From NCBI GenBank assembly GCA_022824615.1, contig JAJDZM010000123.1:1-38325 (forward strand): a stretch of DNA of 38,325 nucleotides, read 5' to 3'. The position numbers and the translations under genes were made by a program. This stretch comes from Candidatus Binatia bacterium. Lineage in GTDB: Bacteria; Desulfobacterota; Binatia; Bin18. The stretch's first letter is position 1, and each line of letters begins with the position of its first letter. Below, in pieces: positions 1 through 8,088 of this stretch. The notes beneath the pieces are model-generated. The model was given only the letters and a program-made list of their open reading frames with translations, had not been told where the DNA came from and ran no database searches.

Positions 1-2
1 TA

Positions 3-194
3 CCCAAGCCCGTTCGGGAGTCACTCGGTCTGCAAGCCGGGGACCGGGTTCGCTACGTCATCGCCGACGGAGAGGTACGCATTCTGCCCGTGCGTCCCAT
101 CAGCCGGCTGTTCGGCGCTCTGCGGCATGACGGCTCTGCCGTCACGTTGGAGGAAATGGAGCAGGCCATAGCCGGCGGGGCAGGCGAGGGATGA
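3..194 (+). CDS. AbrB/VapB-type antitoxin, C-terminal part (5' end outside window)
   Basis: An open frame enters from the left edge and ends in TGA at 192-194, giving 63 residues. It begins with the swapped-hairpin AbrB pattern (LGLQAGDRVRYVIADGEVRI), followed by a short acidic helical tail (LEEMEQAIAG) of the kind that binds a toxin. The stop overlaps the start of the PIN-domain gene in an ATGA arrangement, the usual translational coupling of vapBC pairs. By family, the protein would neutralise the ribonuclease and repress the operon through its N-terminal DNA-binding fold. The true start and the operator lie upstream of the window. Confidence 0.8.
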   Translation, partial: PKPVRESLGLQAGDRVRYVIADGEVRILPVRPISRLFGALRHDGSAVTLEEMEQAIAGGAGEG

Positions 195-583
195 TCGCAC
201 TCGATACCAACGTTCTCGTGCGGTATCTGGTTCGCGACGCTGTGCAGCAAGCAGACGCAGCCCGTGTGCTCCTGGAATCGCTTACGCCCGAGCGTCTCGG
301 CTACATCTGCCGTGAGGTGATGGTTGAACTTGTCTGGGTGCTGGAACGGGCCTATGGCTTTTCCCGTGACCAGATTGCGGCGATATTGGAAGAACTCGTG
401 GCAACTGAGGGTCTCGTGATTGAGGAGGCCAACGATGTAGCCCGTGCGGCGTTCCGGTATCGGGCGAGTGGCGCTGGATTTTCCGATCTGATGATCCTGG
501 CAGCGGCCGAACGGTCTGGAGCCCAGCCGCTGTACACCTTCGATCAGAAGTCTGCACGGCTTAAGGGTGTGTCGCTGCTGTAG
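191..583 (+). CDS. vapC: PIN-domain ribonuclease toxin, VapC family
   Basis: This 130-residue protein has normal VapC length and the PIN-domain acidic set: D5 in MIALDTN, E46 in VMVELVW, D99 in GFSDLMI and D118 in YTFDQK. These would hold Mg2+ for endoribonucleolytic cleavage, which in characterised VapC toxins targets initiator tRNA or 23S rRNA; the target here cannot be inferred. It starts at the ATG that overlaps the stop of the AbrB-type antitoxin, so the pair is probably translated together. No residue looks damaged, so the toxin is likely intact. A tRNA-Asn gene lies downstream on the other strand. Confidence 0.9.
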   Translation: MIALDTNVLVRYLVRDAVQQADAARVLLESLTPERLGYICREVMVELVWVLERAYGFSRDQIAAILEELVATEGLVIEEANDVARAAFRYRASGAGFSDLMILAAAERSGAQPLYTFDQKSARLKGVSLL

Positions 584-654
584 CGTAGACGCGACAGCAA
601 ATGACGGAAGAGACCGGCTGGCGATATGGAATCGTAAATTGCTCCAGATACGAC

Positions 655-686
655 AAGGCCCCGAGAGGATCGTCCCTCGGGGCCTT
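655..686. terminator. Strong hairpin, possible bidirectional terminator
   Basis: A perfect 11-bp inverted repeat (AAGGCCCCGAG at 655-665 and its complement at 676-686) encloses a 10-nt loop. It lies between the end of vapC (+) and the 3' end of tRNA-Asn (-), so it could end transcription from both sides. There is no clear T-run on either side, so intrinsic termination is inferred from position and stem strength only. Confidence 0.5.
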
Positions 687-725
687 ACGTTCACTGACGA
701 ATCGCCAGATTTGATGGTCAAGGGT

Positions 726-801
726 TGGCTCCTCGGGTTGGACTCGAACCAACAACCCATCGGTTAACAGCCGATTGCTCTGCCGATTGAGCTACCGAGG
801 A
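726..801 (-). tRNA. tRNA-Asn (anticodon GTT), CCA encoded
   Basis: On the minus strand the sequence folds as a standard cloverleaf. The 7-bp acceptor stem is TCCTCGG/CCGAGGA, with discriminator G and a genome-encoded CCA at 728-726. The anticodon arm is ATCGG-CTGTTAA-CCGAT, so the anticodon is GTT (asparagine). The T-arm carries GGTTCGAGTCC. The gene follows recR in the same direction. A short family A palindrome starts 3 bp upstream of its 5' end. Confidence 0.95.
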
Positions 802-804
802 TCA

Positions 805-828
805 AAAGAGTGAACACGTTTACTCTTT
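805..828. repeat. Family A palindromic element, short loop-less copy
   Basis: AAAGAGTGAAC followed by ACGTTTACTCTTT forms an imperfect 24-bp palindrome. It has the outer arms of the family A element found at 1583, 23121, 26627, 33825, 35481 and 37500, but lacks the roughly 20-nt central part. It lies just upstream of the tRNA-Asn gene. Confidence 0.6.
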
Positions 829-879
829 AGGAGCCAGAGCGCTGTTGTAGCAAAGGAAAAAATAAGAGTAAAGGTGGGA

Positions 880-1479
880 TTACATCTCCCGTCGGCCTTC
901 AATCGCTCGGCCGAGTGTGACCGCGTCGGTGTATTCCACATCGCCGCCCATCGGAATGCCGTGGGCGATCCGACTCACCTGGACGCCCAGCGGTTTAATG
1001 ATCTTGGCCAAATACAACGCGGTGGCCTCTCCCTCGACATTGGGGTTGGTCGCAATAATGACTTCTTTCACCGCACCGGAGCGCAGCCGGTCCAGGAGGG
1101 GGGCAATCTTGAGTTCATCCGGCCCAATGCCGTCAAGCGGGGCTAACACGCCGTGCAGGACATGATAGCGGCCCGTATATTCATGCGAGCGTTCGACGGC
1201 CATCAGATCCGCCGGTTCTTCGACGATGCAGATCGACTCGGCACTCCGCTGTGCATCATTACAAATGGCGCACCGGTCGCCCTCGGCCAGCCCGAAGCAT
1301 TCCTGACACAGGGTTGTCTCGGTCTTCACCGCCCAGATGGCCTCGGCCAGGCTTTCGACATAGTCCCGCCCCGCGCCCAGGATGAACATGGCCAGGCGCG
1401 TCGCGGTTTTCTCTCCAATCCCCGGCAGTCTGCCCAACTCTTGGACCAAGCGAGCCAGAGCGGGGGTCAGCGTCGTCAT
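880..1479 (-). CDS. recR: Recombination mediator protein RecR
   Basis: RecR acts with RecO (and RecF) to load RecA on SSB-coated single-stranded DNA in gap repair. The 199-residue protein has the full family layout: an N-terminal helix-hairpin-helix (LGRLPGIGEKTATRLA, about 15-30), a four-cysteine zinc finger (C58, C61, C70, C73), a Toprim domain from about residue 82 (ICIVEE, ATNPNVEGEATALYL), and the C-terminal Walker-B-like part ending with the AHGIPMGGDVEYTD motif. It is the third protein gene after dnaX and ybaB, the conserved order. A GGAGG sits 15 nt upstream of the ATG. The intervening bases are half of a family A repeat, so the element has pushed the ribosome site away or supplied part of the leader. 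Confidence 0.97.
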   Translation of the reverse strand: MTTLTPALARLVQELGRLPGIGEKTATRLAMFILGAGRDYVESLAEAIWAVKTETTLCQECFGLAEGDRCAICNDAQRSAESICIVEEPADLMAVERSHEYTGRYHVLHGVLAPLDGIGPDELKIAPLLDRLRSGAVKEVIIATNPNVEGEATALYLAKIIKPLGVQVSRIAHGIPMGGDVEYTDAVTLGRAIEGRREM

Positions 1480-1481
1480 AA

Positions 1482-1502
1482 AGAGTAAATGTATCCTCCA
1501 GT
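1482..1502. repeat. Family A half-element in the recR leader
   Basis: AAAGAGTAAATGTATCCTCCA matches one arm of the family A palindrome with two changes (consensus AAAGAGTAAACGTGTCC). It begins 2 bp from the recR start codon and contains the only Shine-Dalgarno-like GGAGG (minus strand) before recR. Confidence 0.6.
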
Positions 1503-1503
1503 C

Positions 1504-1565
1504 GGGATTGGGATTTAGGGGTTAGGGATTGGCCTCGATCCCCCAACCCCTAGCCCCTAGCCCCC
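1504..1565. repeat. Family E inverted repeat (TAGGGGTTAGGG type)
   Basis: TTAGGGGTTAGGGATTGG is mirrored by CCAACCCCTAGCCCCTAG, giving an imperfect 18-bp stem around a short loop. It lies between ybaB and recR, next to a family A element. Within the window I see this type only once; repeats of this look are common between genes in several metagenomic lineages. Confidence 0.55.
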
Positions 1566-1582
1566 TCCGCGTCAATGCTCTC

Positions 1583-1635
1583 AAGAGGAAACGTGTCCAG
1601 CCTTTGCCTGTCTGTTGGAGGACACGTTTCCTCTT
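1583..1635. repeat. Family A palindromic element, full copy
   Basis: The arms AAGAGGAAACGTGTCC (1583-1598) and GGACACGTTTCCTCTT (1620-1635) are perfect complements around a 21-nt centre. The right arm abuts the ybaB stop codon (1636-1638), so the hairpin forms immediately after ybaB and could act as a terminator or mRNA-stabilising stem between ybaB and recR. Confidence 0.85.
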
Positions 1636-1953
1636 TCATACGTTCAGCCCGGGAATCTTGAGTCCTCCGGTGACTTTCCCCATTTCAGTGGCCATCATGT
1701 TCTGGGCTTGCCGAATGCCCTCGTTCACCGCGGCAGTAATGAGGTCTTGCAGCATTTCGACATCATCGGCTGAGGCCACCGCAGGGTCAATACGCAGCGC
1801 GACGAGCTCCAACCGGCCGTTCACCGTGGCTGTGACCATACTGCCGCCGGCCGAGGCCTCAACCGTCTTTTTCCCGGCATCCTCCTGAATCTGGGCCAGT
1901 TTGGCCTGCAACTGCTGGGCCTGCTTCATCATATCTCCCATATTTTGTGCCAT
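1636..1953 (-). CDS. ybaB: Nucleoid-associated protein, YbaB/EbfC family
   Basis: The 105-residue product is the usual size for this dimeric DNA-binding family. It carries the N-terminal helix MMKQAQQLQAKLAQIQE, the central sheet (VTATVNGRLELVALRIDP) and the C-terminal helix region AAVNEGIRQAQNMMATEM. The family coats and bridges DNA; its exact role beside DnaX and RecR is not settled. The ATG at 1953 was chosen because GGAGG lies 7 nt upstream and the family begins here; the open frame continues further upstream into the end of dnaX in another frame. The gap to dnaX is 25 bp, so the two are surely co-transcribed. Confidence 0.95.
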   Translation of the reverse strand: MAQNMGDMMKQAQQLQAKLAQIQEDAGKKTVEASAGGSMVTATVNGRLELVALRIDPAVASADDVEMLQDLITAAVNEGIRQAQNMMATEMGKVTGGLKIPGLNV

Positions 1954-1978
1954 GCTGTGTCCTCCACTCTGTCCGTGT

Positions 1979-3736
1979 CTAGCCGGTCCCGCTTGCTCTC
2001 GGTGTCCGCCTCTCCTGGATTTCTCCGCCAAGAATGTCCAGAGCGGTTTTGACGAGCGGGTCTGCCGGGTCTTGGGCGCTCTGGTGCGATGTGTCTCCCT
2101 CACCCTGTGGAGAGATGGGCCCCTTTGTGGCCGGCTCGTGTTTTCCCTTTTGCACCTCAATGGTAAGCTTACGTCCAAAAAACTGCTCGGCGGATTCCTC
2201 CAAAATAGTCCGATTCTCTTGCCGTGATAACTCTTTCAGATAGGGGTCCTTGTCCACGCCAATCTGTAAGACGGTCGAGGTCTCGTCGAGCAAATAGCCG
2301 GCCTTGAGCGCAAAAAAGAGCGAAATTTTCTTACTCCGAACCATGGCCAGAAAACCGTCCCACTGCTCGCCCTGTTCCAGGTGCTCCACTGTGTCGCTCG
2401 CAACGGGAGCCGCCGCGGGAACGGCAGGAGGACGAGGGGTAGAGGCTCGCTTTGAGTCGGTAGAGTCCTTTGAGTCCTTGAGACCCGAAGACCCAACAGA
2501 CCCAATCGACTCAGTAGACCCAATCGACCCAGCCGAGGCGGAAGGCCGAAAGCGCTGCTGTTTGGCCGAGGCTGGACGGCTACCGCTGCTTCCAAATTCG
2601 TGTTGCAACTCTTCCAGTTTGATCAGCGCTTCCTGAATCGGGAGAACCGGCGGCTGGCTGGCCAGCTTGACCAACGCCATCTCAATGACGAGTTGGGTAT
2701 AGGCCGACTTCCGCACGGCTTCTTCCGCCTCTAGTAGAGAAGCAAAGAAGCGCTGGAGATCTTCCCGTGAGCGCAGGGCCGCCTGTTTGCGGACGATCTC
2801 CACCTCGTGATCGGGCAGGTCGGCCAGAACAGACACGTCCGAACTCACCTTGGCCACAACAAGATCGTGAAAATGTTGGAGCAGATCGTGACACAGGCGA
2901 CGCGGGTCATATCCGTATTGGTACAGATCCCCCGTCAGCCGGAGCACCTGAGCCGGGTCTTCTGCCAGGATCGCCCCAACCACCCGAAACAGGGCCTGGC
3001 GGTCGGCCACGCCCAGGGCGTCTCTGACTGCCGCCTCATCAACCCGGCCATTACTCCACGCCACCACTTGGTCGAGGAGCGACTCGGCGTCGCGTAAGCT
3101 CCCGTCGGCCTCTCGCGCGAGCAGGGCCAGCCCGGCCTCATCGCATGCAAAGCCTTCTGCTTGTGTCAGGTGTTCGAGTTGCCGGATGAGGTCGCGCAGG
3201 GCGATCCGCTTGAAGTCGTAGCGCTGACAGCGAGAAAGAATGGTCTGCAAAATTTTATGGGATTCGGTTGTCGCAAAAATGAATTTGACGTGCGCCGGTG
3301 GCTCTTCCAGCGTTTTCAGGAGGGCGTTGAAGGCGGCATTCGAGAGCATATGGACTTCGTCAATAATGACCACCCGGAAACGGCCCTTGGCCGGCCGGTA
3401 CTGCACCCCTTCGGTCAAATCGCGAACGTTGTCCACTCCGGTATGCGAGGCACCATCGATTTCCAGGACATCAATGGCGCTGCCGTTCGTGATCTCCTCA
3501 CACTGGCTACAGGCGTTACAGGGGTCCGGCGTTGGTCCCTGTTCACAGTTCAAGGCTTTGGCCAAGAGCCGGGCGGTGGTTGTTTTCCCCACCCCGCGCG
3601 GCCCGGTAAACAGGAAGGCATGCGCCACGCGCTCGCTGCGGATCGCATTCCGCAGGGTGCGGGTGACATGTTCCTGCCCAATGACGTCATCGAACGTCTG
3701 AGGGCGCCACTTCCGGGCAAGGACGAGATAGCTCAT
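1979..3736 (-). CDS. dnaX: DNA polymerase III tau/gamma subunit
   Basis: The clamp-loader ATPase opens the sliding clamp and tethers polymerase cores. The 585 residues from MSYLVLARKWRP include Walker A G45-T52 (GPRGVGKT), the zinc module C64/C73/C76/C79, Walker B IIDEVH (D126-E127), and the arginine-finger SRC at 168-170. The domain III helices follow, then a low-complexity linker and a C-terminal tau-like domain. The start at 3736 was chosen by family alignment; the frame extends 31 codons further without a family match. Residues about 402-428 are three-residue repeats (GSI, ESI, GSV, DSK, DST) encoded by a family B 9-bp repeat, an insertion in the linker. I see no A-run frameshift site like that of E. 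coli, so only tau may be made. Confidence 0.97.
   Translation of the reverse strand: MSYLVLARKWRPQTFDDVIGQEHVTRTLRNAIRSERVAHAFLFTGPRGVGKTTTARLLAKALNCEQGPTPDPCNACSQCEEITNGSAIDVLEIDGASHTGVDNVRDLTEGVQYRPAKGRFRVVIIDEVHMLSNAAFNALLKTLEEPPAHVKFIFATTESHKILQTILSRCQRYDFKRIALRDLIRQLEHLTQAEGFACDEAGLALLAREADGSLRDAESLLDQVVAWSNGRVDEAAVRDALGVADRQALFRVVGAILAEDPAQVLRLTGDLYQYGYDPRRLCHDLLQHFHDLVVAKVSSDVSVLADLPDHEVEIVRKQAALRSREDLQRFFASLLEAEEAVRKSAYTQLVIEMALVKLASQPPVLPIQEALIKLEELQHEFGSSGSRPASAKQQRFRPSASAGSIGSTESIGSVGSSGLKDSKDSTDSKRASTPRPPAVPAAAPVASDTVEHLEQGEQWDGFLAMVRSKKISLFFALKAGYLLDETSTVLQIGVDKDPYLKELSRQENRTILEESAEQFFGRKLTIEVQKGKHEPATKGPISPQGEGDTSHQSAQDPADPLVKTALDILGGEIQERRTPRASGTG
2452..2532. repeat. Family B 9-bp repeat array inside dnaX
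   Basis: Nine consecutive 9-bp units read, on the plus strand, TTGAGTCGG, TAGAGTCCT, TTGAGTCCT, TGAGACCCG, AAGACCCAA, CAGACCCAA, TCGACTCAG, TAGACCCAA and TCGACCCAG. The first units are inverted relative to most later ones, so the array can fold on itself. Because the period is a multiple of three, it is translated as Gly/Asp/Glu-Ser-X triplets in the DnaX linker. Related arrays lie at three nuo gene junctions. Confidence 0.85.
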
Positions 3737-3798
3737 AGCATGGCCGAGGGTTTGGGAGTTGTCCGGTGTGTTGCGCTGCGCTGTCACTCTACTGTCGT

Positions 3799-4001
<203 letters not shown>

Positions 4002-4168
4002 CAGGGGCGCGTGTGTGGAAGGTTTACCACCTCCCCAGTCCTCCCGCAAGGAAGGGACAGGGTCATGTCGTACTATTGAACGGACGAGTGTGCCCGTACG
4101 AAAAAGCGCACGTCAACGAGAGGCCGCGGCTCCGCGTCTGGGGGAGAGAAATTGAGGGCTTGGGGTTG

Positions 4169-4196
4169 TTGACACCGTGCCGGGCCTCTGTATCTT
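4169..4196 (+). promoter_or_regulatory. Candidate sigma-70 promoter of the nuo operon
   Basis: TTGACA (4169-4174) is followed after 16 bp by TATCTT (4191-4196), a consensus -35 with a 4/6 -10. It lies about 80 bp before nuoA, in the 272-bp gap that separates the divergent tRNA-Ser and nuo transcripts. The rest of that gap shows nothing clear. Confidence 0.5.
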
Positions 4197-4273
4197 GTGC
4201 CGAGGGCACTGAGCAGACGACAACACGACCCTGCACTGCCCATTACCGTGGGCGGAGTTGACACGAGCTTTCT

Positions 4274-4627
4274 ATGGACCAATACGTTCCCGTCCTGATT
4301 GCGCTGATCCTTGGTGGGGTCGTGGCCTTGGTCATGACCTTTGCGAGTACGATGCTCGGCGTCAAGACCCACTCGGCGGTCAAGGATGAACCGTTCGAGT
4401 GCGGTAATCCGCCCAGCGGTTCCGCGTGGGGACGCTTTTCCGTCAAATTTTATCTCGCCGCTATCCTCTTCATTGTCTTTGATGTTGAGGTAGTCTTCCT
4501 CTATCCCTGGGCGGTCGTCTTCCGTCAGTTGGGTCTGTTCGGCTTCATAGCCATGTTACTCTTCGTGCTCGTTCTGGTTGTGGGTTTAGTCTATGAGGTG
4601 AAGAAGGGGGGGCTGGAATCGACCTAG
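4274..4627 (+). CDS. nuoA: NADH-quinone oxidoreductase subunit A
   Basis: NuoA is a small membrane subunit of complex I at the junction of the arms, near the quinone site. The 117-residue product has three predicted membrane helices (about 5-27, 60-82 and 88-110). It carries the family motif FECGNPPSGSAW in the first loop and FDVEVVFLYPWA, whose acidic pair lies on the proton path. It opens the nuo cluster behind the promoter-like site at 4169. The next gene is nuoC, 17 bp downstream, so nuoB is not in its usual place. Confidence 0.96.
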   Translation: MDQYVPVLIALILGGVVALVMTFASTMLGVKTHSAVKDEPFECGNPPSGSAWGRFSVKFYLAAILFIVFDVEVVFLYPWAVVFRQLGLFGFIAMLLFVLVLVVGLVYEVKKGGLEST

Positions 4628-4644
4628 CTAGCCCATAGGCAGAC

Positions 4645-5154
4645 ATGGCTGAAGCAGACATTCTCTCCCATATCGAGACGGCCTTGCCCGGCACGATACA
4701 AGAACAGCACTCCTCGCACGGGAATGATACGATTGTCATTGATCGGGGAGACCTGCCGACTGTTTTGAGCCAGCTCAAGGAGCATCCTGATTTTGCCTTC
4801 AACCTGTTGCTGGATATCACCGGGGTTGATTTTTTCGGGAAAGAGCCGCGCTTCGAGGTCGTCTACCACCTCCATTCACTGACACATAATCATCGCCTGC
4901 GGGTCAAGGTTCGACTCACAGAGGAGAGTGCCGAGCTGCCATCGGCCGCGTCAGTCTGGAAGTCGGCAGACTGGCTGGAGCGCGAAGTCTGGGATATGTT
5001 CGGGATCACGTTTACCGATCATCCAGACCTACGTCGCATCCTGATGTATGAAGAATTCCGCGGCCATCCGCTCCGCAAAGACTATCCAGTCAATAAACGT
5101 CAACCCTTGGTCGAAGAACGCGACCCCATTACCAACCCATGGCATAAAGGGTAA
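4645..5154 (+). CDS. nuoC: NADH-quinone oxidoreductase subunit C (30 kDa)
   Basis: NuoC is a peripheral-arm scaffold subunit that packs against NuoD and contains no redox centre. The 169-residue product shows the 30-kDa signature LEREVWDMFGITF with the following HPDLRRILMYEEFRGHPLRKDYP block (about 110-150), and VDFFGKEPRFEVVYHL earlier. Length is normal for a NuoC that is not fused to NuoD. It starts 17 bp after nuoA and is followed after 6 bp by nuoD. Confidence 0.96.
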   Translation: MAEADILSHIETALPGTIQEQHSSHGNDTIVIDRGDLPTVLSQLKEHPDFAFNLLLDITGVDFFGKEPRFEVVYHLHSLTHNHRLRVKVRLTEESAELPSAASVWKSADWLEREVWDMFGITFTDHPDLRRILMYEEFRGHPLRKDYPVNKRQPLVEERDPITNPWHKG

Positions 5155-5160
5155 CAATCT

Positions 5161-6387
5161 ATGGCGGAAGCCGCGGCCCCTCTTCTTCGTGCGCAAAAAG
5201 ACGTTGCTGAACACGACCCCACCTCTGAAATCATGGAGTTGCAGATGGGACCGTCCCATCCGGCAACCCACGGCACAATCAAATTCAACCTCACCCTTGA
5301 CGGGGAAAAAATACTCAACTGCGCTGTCGAGATCGGCTATCTGCACCGTGGCTTTGAGAAGATGTGCGAGCAGCGCACCTGGAATCACTGCATCCCCTAC
5401 ACCGACCGTCTGAATTACGCCTCACCGCTCATCAATAACGTGGCCTTTGCCTTAACGGCCGAACAACTGCTCGACGTTGAGGTCCCGGAACGCTGCCAAT
5501 ATATCCGGGTCATCATGAGCGAGATCTCCCGGATTACCGATCATTTGACGTGTCTGGGCATGGCGGCTACGGAAGCGGGGGCGATTTCCGTAGGCTTCTA
5601 TCTGATGGAGTCGCGCGAGACCCTATACGATCTGGTCACGGCCGTGACTGGTGCTCGCCTGACGGTCAGCTATGCCCGGGTCGGCGGCGTCACGCACGAT
5701 CTGCCCCACGATTTTGCCGAGCGCGTGCGGGCGGCGTTCGCCGATATGCGGCGCATCCTCAGCGACTGCGACAAGCTGCTGTCCAAGAATCGGATATTTA
5801 TCGATCGCATGTCCGGCGTTGGGGCAATTTCGACAGAGGATGCGATCTCATACAGTCTCACCGGCCCGCTCCTGCGGGCAACCGGTATCCCCTACGATGT
5901 GCGCAAGGCGCAGCCCTACTCCGGCTACGACCGTTATGAGTTTGACATCCCGACGGGTACCCAGGGTGACAATTACGACCGCTTTTCTGTGCGCTTTGAG
6001 GAAATCAGACAGAGCATGCGGATTATTGAGCAGGCCCTGAACGGTATTCCGAGCGGCCCGATTCGGATCGACGACCCGCAGATTACGCTGCCTGAAAAAA
6101 AGCAGGTATACGGTAATATCGAGGGTCTGATGAACCATTTCAAGCTGGTCATTGAGGGGGTCAAAATCCCGCCCGGAGAGGCGTTTCTGAGTGTGGAAGG
6201 CGCCAACGGCGAACTCGGCTTTTATCTCGTCAGTGACGGCAGCGGTCGTCCCTATCGCGTCCGGGTTCGTCCGCCCTGTTTCTTCGGTATGGCGGCGCTG
6301 GGCGAGATGTTACGCGGCTGTCTGATCTCCGACATTATTACGACGTTCGGTATGGTCAATATGATAGGCGGAGAGTGTGACCGCTAA
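5161..6387 (+). CDS. nuoD: NADH-quinone oxidoreductase subunit D (49 kDa)
   Basis: NuoD forms much of the quinone-binding cavity and is homologous to [NiFe]-hydrogenase large subunits, without the Ni ligands. The 408 residues include MGPSHPATHG (about 29-38) and IGYLHRGFEKMCEQRTW; the conserved His in each lies near the quinone headgroup. RPYRVRVRPPCF and the C-terminal GGECDR also fit the family. AAAGGGTAAC precedes the ATG by a few bases and probably serves ribosome binding. The gene is followed by a family B repeat, not directly by nuoE. Confidence 0.97.
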   Translation: MAEAAAPLLRAQKDVAEHDPTSEIMELQMGPSHPATHGTIKFNLTLDGEKILNCAVEIGYLHRGFEKMCEQRTWNHCIPYTDRLNYASPLINNVAFALTAEQLLDVEVPERCQYIRVIMSEISRITDHLTCLGMAATEAGAISVGFYLMESRETLYDLVTAVTGARLTVSYARVGGVTHDLPHDFAERVRAAFADMRRILSDCDKLLSKNRIFIDRMSGVGAISTEDAISYSLTGPLLRATGIPYDVRKAQPYSGYDRYEFDIPTGTQGDNYDRFSVRFEEIRQSMRIIEQALNGIPSGPIRIDDPQITLPEKKQVYGNIEGLMNHFKLVIEGVKIPPGEAFLSVEGANGELGFYLVSDGSGRPYRVRVRPPCFFGMAALGEMLRGCLISDIITTFGMVNMIGGECDR

Positions 6388-6389
6388 TA

Positions 6390-6450
6390 CGGGGTCTATG
6401 GGGTCTTGACCCAACAGACCCAATGGACTCAATAGACTCGACAGACTCAT
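6390..6450. repeat. Family B repeat array between nuoD and nuoE
   Basis: About seven 9-bp units (CGGGGTCTA, TGGGGTCTT, then GACCCAA, CAGACCCAA, TGGACTCAA, TAGACTCGA, CAGACTCAT) start 3 bp after the nuoD stop. The GGGTC units at the left can pair with the GACCC units at the right, so a hairpin would form in the nuo transcript. nuoE starts 20 bp downstream. Confidence 0.8.
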
Positions 6451-6470
6451 AAAAGTGCTGAGAGCAGATT

Positions 6471-6977
6471 ATGGCTGTCCAATTTTCAGCAGAAACGCAC
6501 AAACGATTTGAAGAGGTGCTGACCCGGTATCCAACCAAGCAGGCCGCCATTCTGCCCACGTTGTGGCTGGCGCAGACCGAGTTCGGTTATCTGAGCCCCG
6601 AAGCGATGGAGCATGTCGCTGGTTTGCTCGACCTGTCGCCGGCCTATGTGCAGGGTGTCGCGACCTTTTACACCATGTTCTACAAGGAGCCGATGGGGCA
6701 GTGTCACGTACAGGTCTGCACCAACCTGTCCTGCACCCTGGTCGGCGCTGAAAAAATTGTCCGCTGCCTGGAAGACCGGCTCGGCGTCAAAGTCGGTCAG
6801 ACCACTGGCGATAGGGTGTTTTCACTGAGCGAGGTCGAATGCCTGGGTTCGTGCGGCACCGCTCCCGTTATCCAGGTCAACGACGACTATCACGAGAAGC
6901 AGACCCCGGAGAGTATGCTCAGCCTGATCGATGAGTTGGCAAAGCAGGCCGAATCTGCCTCCACACCAGGAGCCTGA
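6471..6977 (+). CDS. nuoE: NADH-quinone oxidoreductase subunit E (24 kDa, 2Fe-2S)
   Basis: NuoE carries the N1a [2Fe-2S] cluster of the NADH-oxidising module and works as a partner of NuoF. The 168-residue thioredoxin-fold protein has the four ligands C83, C88, C124 and C128 (VCTNLSC and CLGSCGTAP) and the N-terminal helical domain (ILPTLWLAQTEFGYLSPEAME). Its presence implies that NuoF and NuoG exist somewhere, yet the next gene here is nuoH, 14 bp downstream. It follows a family B repeat that separates it from nuoD. Confidence 0.96.
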   Translation: MAVQFSAETHKRFEEVLTRYPTKQAAILPTLWLAQTEFGYLSPEAMEHVAGLLDLSPAYVQGVATFYTMFYKEPMGQCHVQVCTNLSCTLVGAEKIVRCLEDRLGVKVGQTTGDRVFSLSEVECLGSCGTAPVIQVNDDYHEKQTPESMLSLIDELAKQAESASTPGA

Positions 6978-6991
6978 ACGTCAGACGCCGT

Positions 6992-8083
6992 ATGATAGAT
7001 TTTCTCATCACGTTTAGCCTGACCCTGCTGATGGTGCTGATGGTGTTGAATCTCGGTGGGCTGCTGCTGTGGGTAGAGCGCAAAGGCAGCGCGGTTCTGC
7101 AAGATCGGATTGGGGCCAATCGAGCCGCTGTGTTTGGAAAACTCCCCTTTAATCTTGGCATCGTGAACACCCTGGTGGCTGACCCCATCAAGCTGTTTAC
7201 TAAAGAAGACTTTGTGCCTCCGGGGGCGGACAAGCTACTGCACACGCTTGCGCCGGCTATTGGCCTGGTACCCTTATTGGTCACCTTTATTGTGATTCCG
7301 TTTGGCGACGTGCTGATTATCGGCGGGCGGGAAATTACGCTTCAGGCCGCCAATCTGAACATCGGTATTCTGTATGTCTTGGCGATGGTTTCCCTCAGTG
7401 TGTACGGCGTTGTCCTGGGCGGCTGGGCCTCCAATAATCGCTGGGCGCTCTTGGGCGGGATTCGGGGCTCCGCCCAGATGATCTCGTACGAGATTCCGTT
7501 GGGGCTGGCGCTCATCGGCGTTGTCCTTGCCTTTGGCTCGCTGGACTTACAGGAGATTACGCGCGCCCAAGGCGCGCTGATCGGCGGTTGGATTCCGGCC
7601 TGGGGCATTGTCTATCAACCGGTGGCCTTTCTGATCTTTTTGGCCGCCGGAATAGCCGAGAGCAAACGGATTCCGTTTGATCTGCCCGAAGCTGAGTCCG
7701 AGCTGATATCCGGCTATTTCACCGAGTACTCCGGCGCCAAGCAGGCCATGTTCATGCTGGGCGACTTTGTCGAAGCCATTATCGTTGCCGGGCTGATTAC
7801 CACGCTCTTCTTCGGCGGTTGGCAGATCCCGTTTCTGCTGCGCGACGGATTTCATTTTCCGTGGGGCGGCACTCTCGCCCTGCCCTCACTCCTCGTGACC
7901 TTGCTTCAGGTCGGGGCGTTTACGCTGAAGGTACTCTTCTTCTGCTGGCTCCAGATCATGATTCGCTGGACCCTGCCCCGCTTCCGCTATGACCAACTCA
8001 TCAGCCTGGGGTGGAAAATTCTCCTCCCGCTGGCGCTGGCCAACGTTATGCTGACCGCGTTGATTATTCTCCTCTTCGAGTAA
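6992..8083 (+). CDS. nuoH: NADH-quinone oxidoreductase subunit H
   Basis: NuoH is the membrane subunit that lines the quinone tunnel and links it to the proton channels. The 363 residues contain about eight membrane helices, the LLLWVERKGSAVLQDRIGANR motif of the first cytoplasmic loop, LFTKEDFVPP, and the conserved acidic loop SKRIPFDLPEAESELISGY followed by TEYSG. These are the residues coupling quinone reduction to proton movement in known structures. It follows nuoE by 14 bp and precedes nuoJ by 5 bp, leaving no room for nuoF, nuoG or nuoI. Confidence 0.97.
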   Translation: MIDFLITFSLTLLMVLMVLNLGGLLLWVERKGSAVLQDRIGANRAAVFGKLPFNLGIVNTLVADPIKLFTKEDFVPPGADKLLHTLAPAIGLVPLLVTFIVIPFGDVLIIGGREITLQAANLNIGILYVLAMVSLSVYGVVLGGWASNNRWALLGGIRGSAQMISYEIPLGLALIGVVLAFGSLDLQEITRAQGALIGGWIPAWGIVYQPVAFLIFLAAGIAESKRIPFDLPEAESELISGYFTEYSGAKQAMFMLGDFVEAIIVAGLITTLFFGGWQIPFLLRDGFHFPWGGTLALPSLLVTLLQVGAFTLKVLFFCWLQIMIRWTLPRFRYDQLISLGWKILLPLALANVMLTALIILLFE

Positions 8084-8088
8084 ACGCT

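Noticed and set aside
53-760. Long minus-strand open frame across vapBC
   Set aside because: It lies antisense to the AbrB and PIN genes and runs into tRNA-Asn; its composition shows no protein family.
2452-2532. Periodic repeats that might be a CRISPR array
   Set aside because: The period is 9 bp, units are contiguous without spacers and half are inverted; no cas1 or cas2 gene is near.
1979-3736. Programmed frameshift in dnaX to give a gamma subunit
   Set aside because: I found no sense-strand run like A AAA AAG followed by a stem; the T-runs present do not form a slippery heptamer in frame.
4002-4273. Small gene or riboswitch in the gap before nuoA
   Set aside because: Short frames there have no ribosome site or family resemblance; only the promoter-like pair at 4169-4196 stands out.
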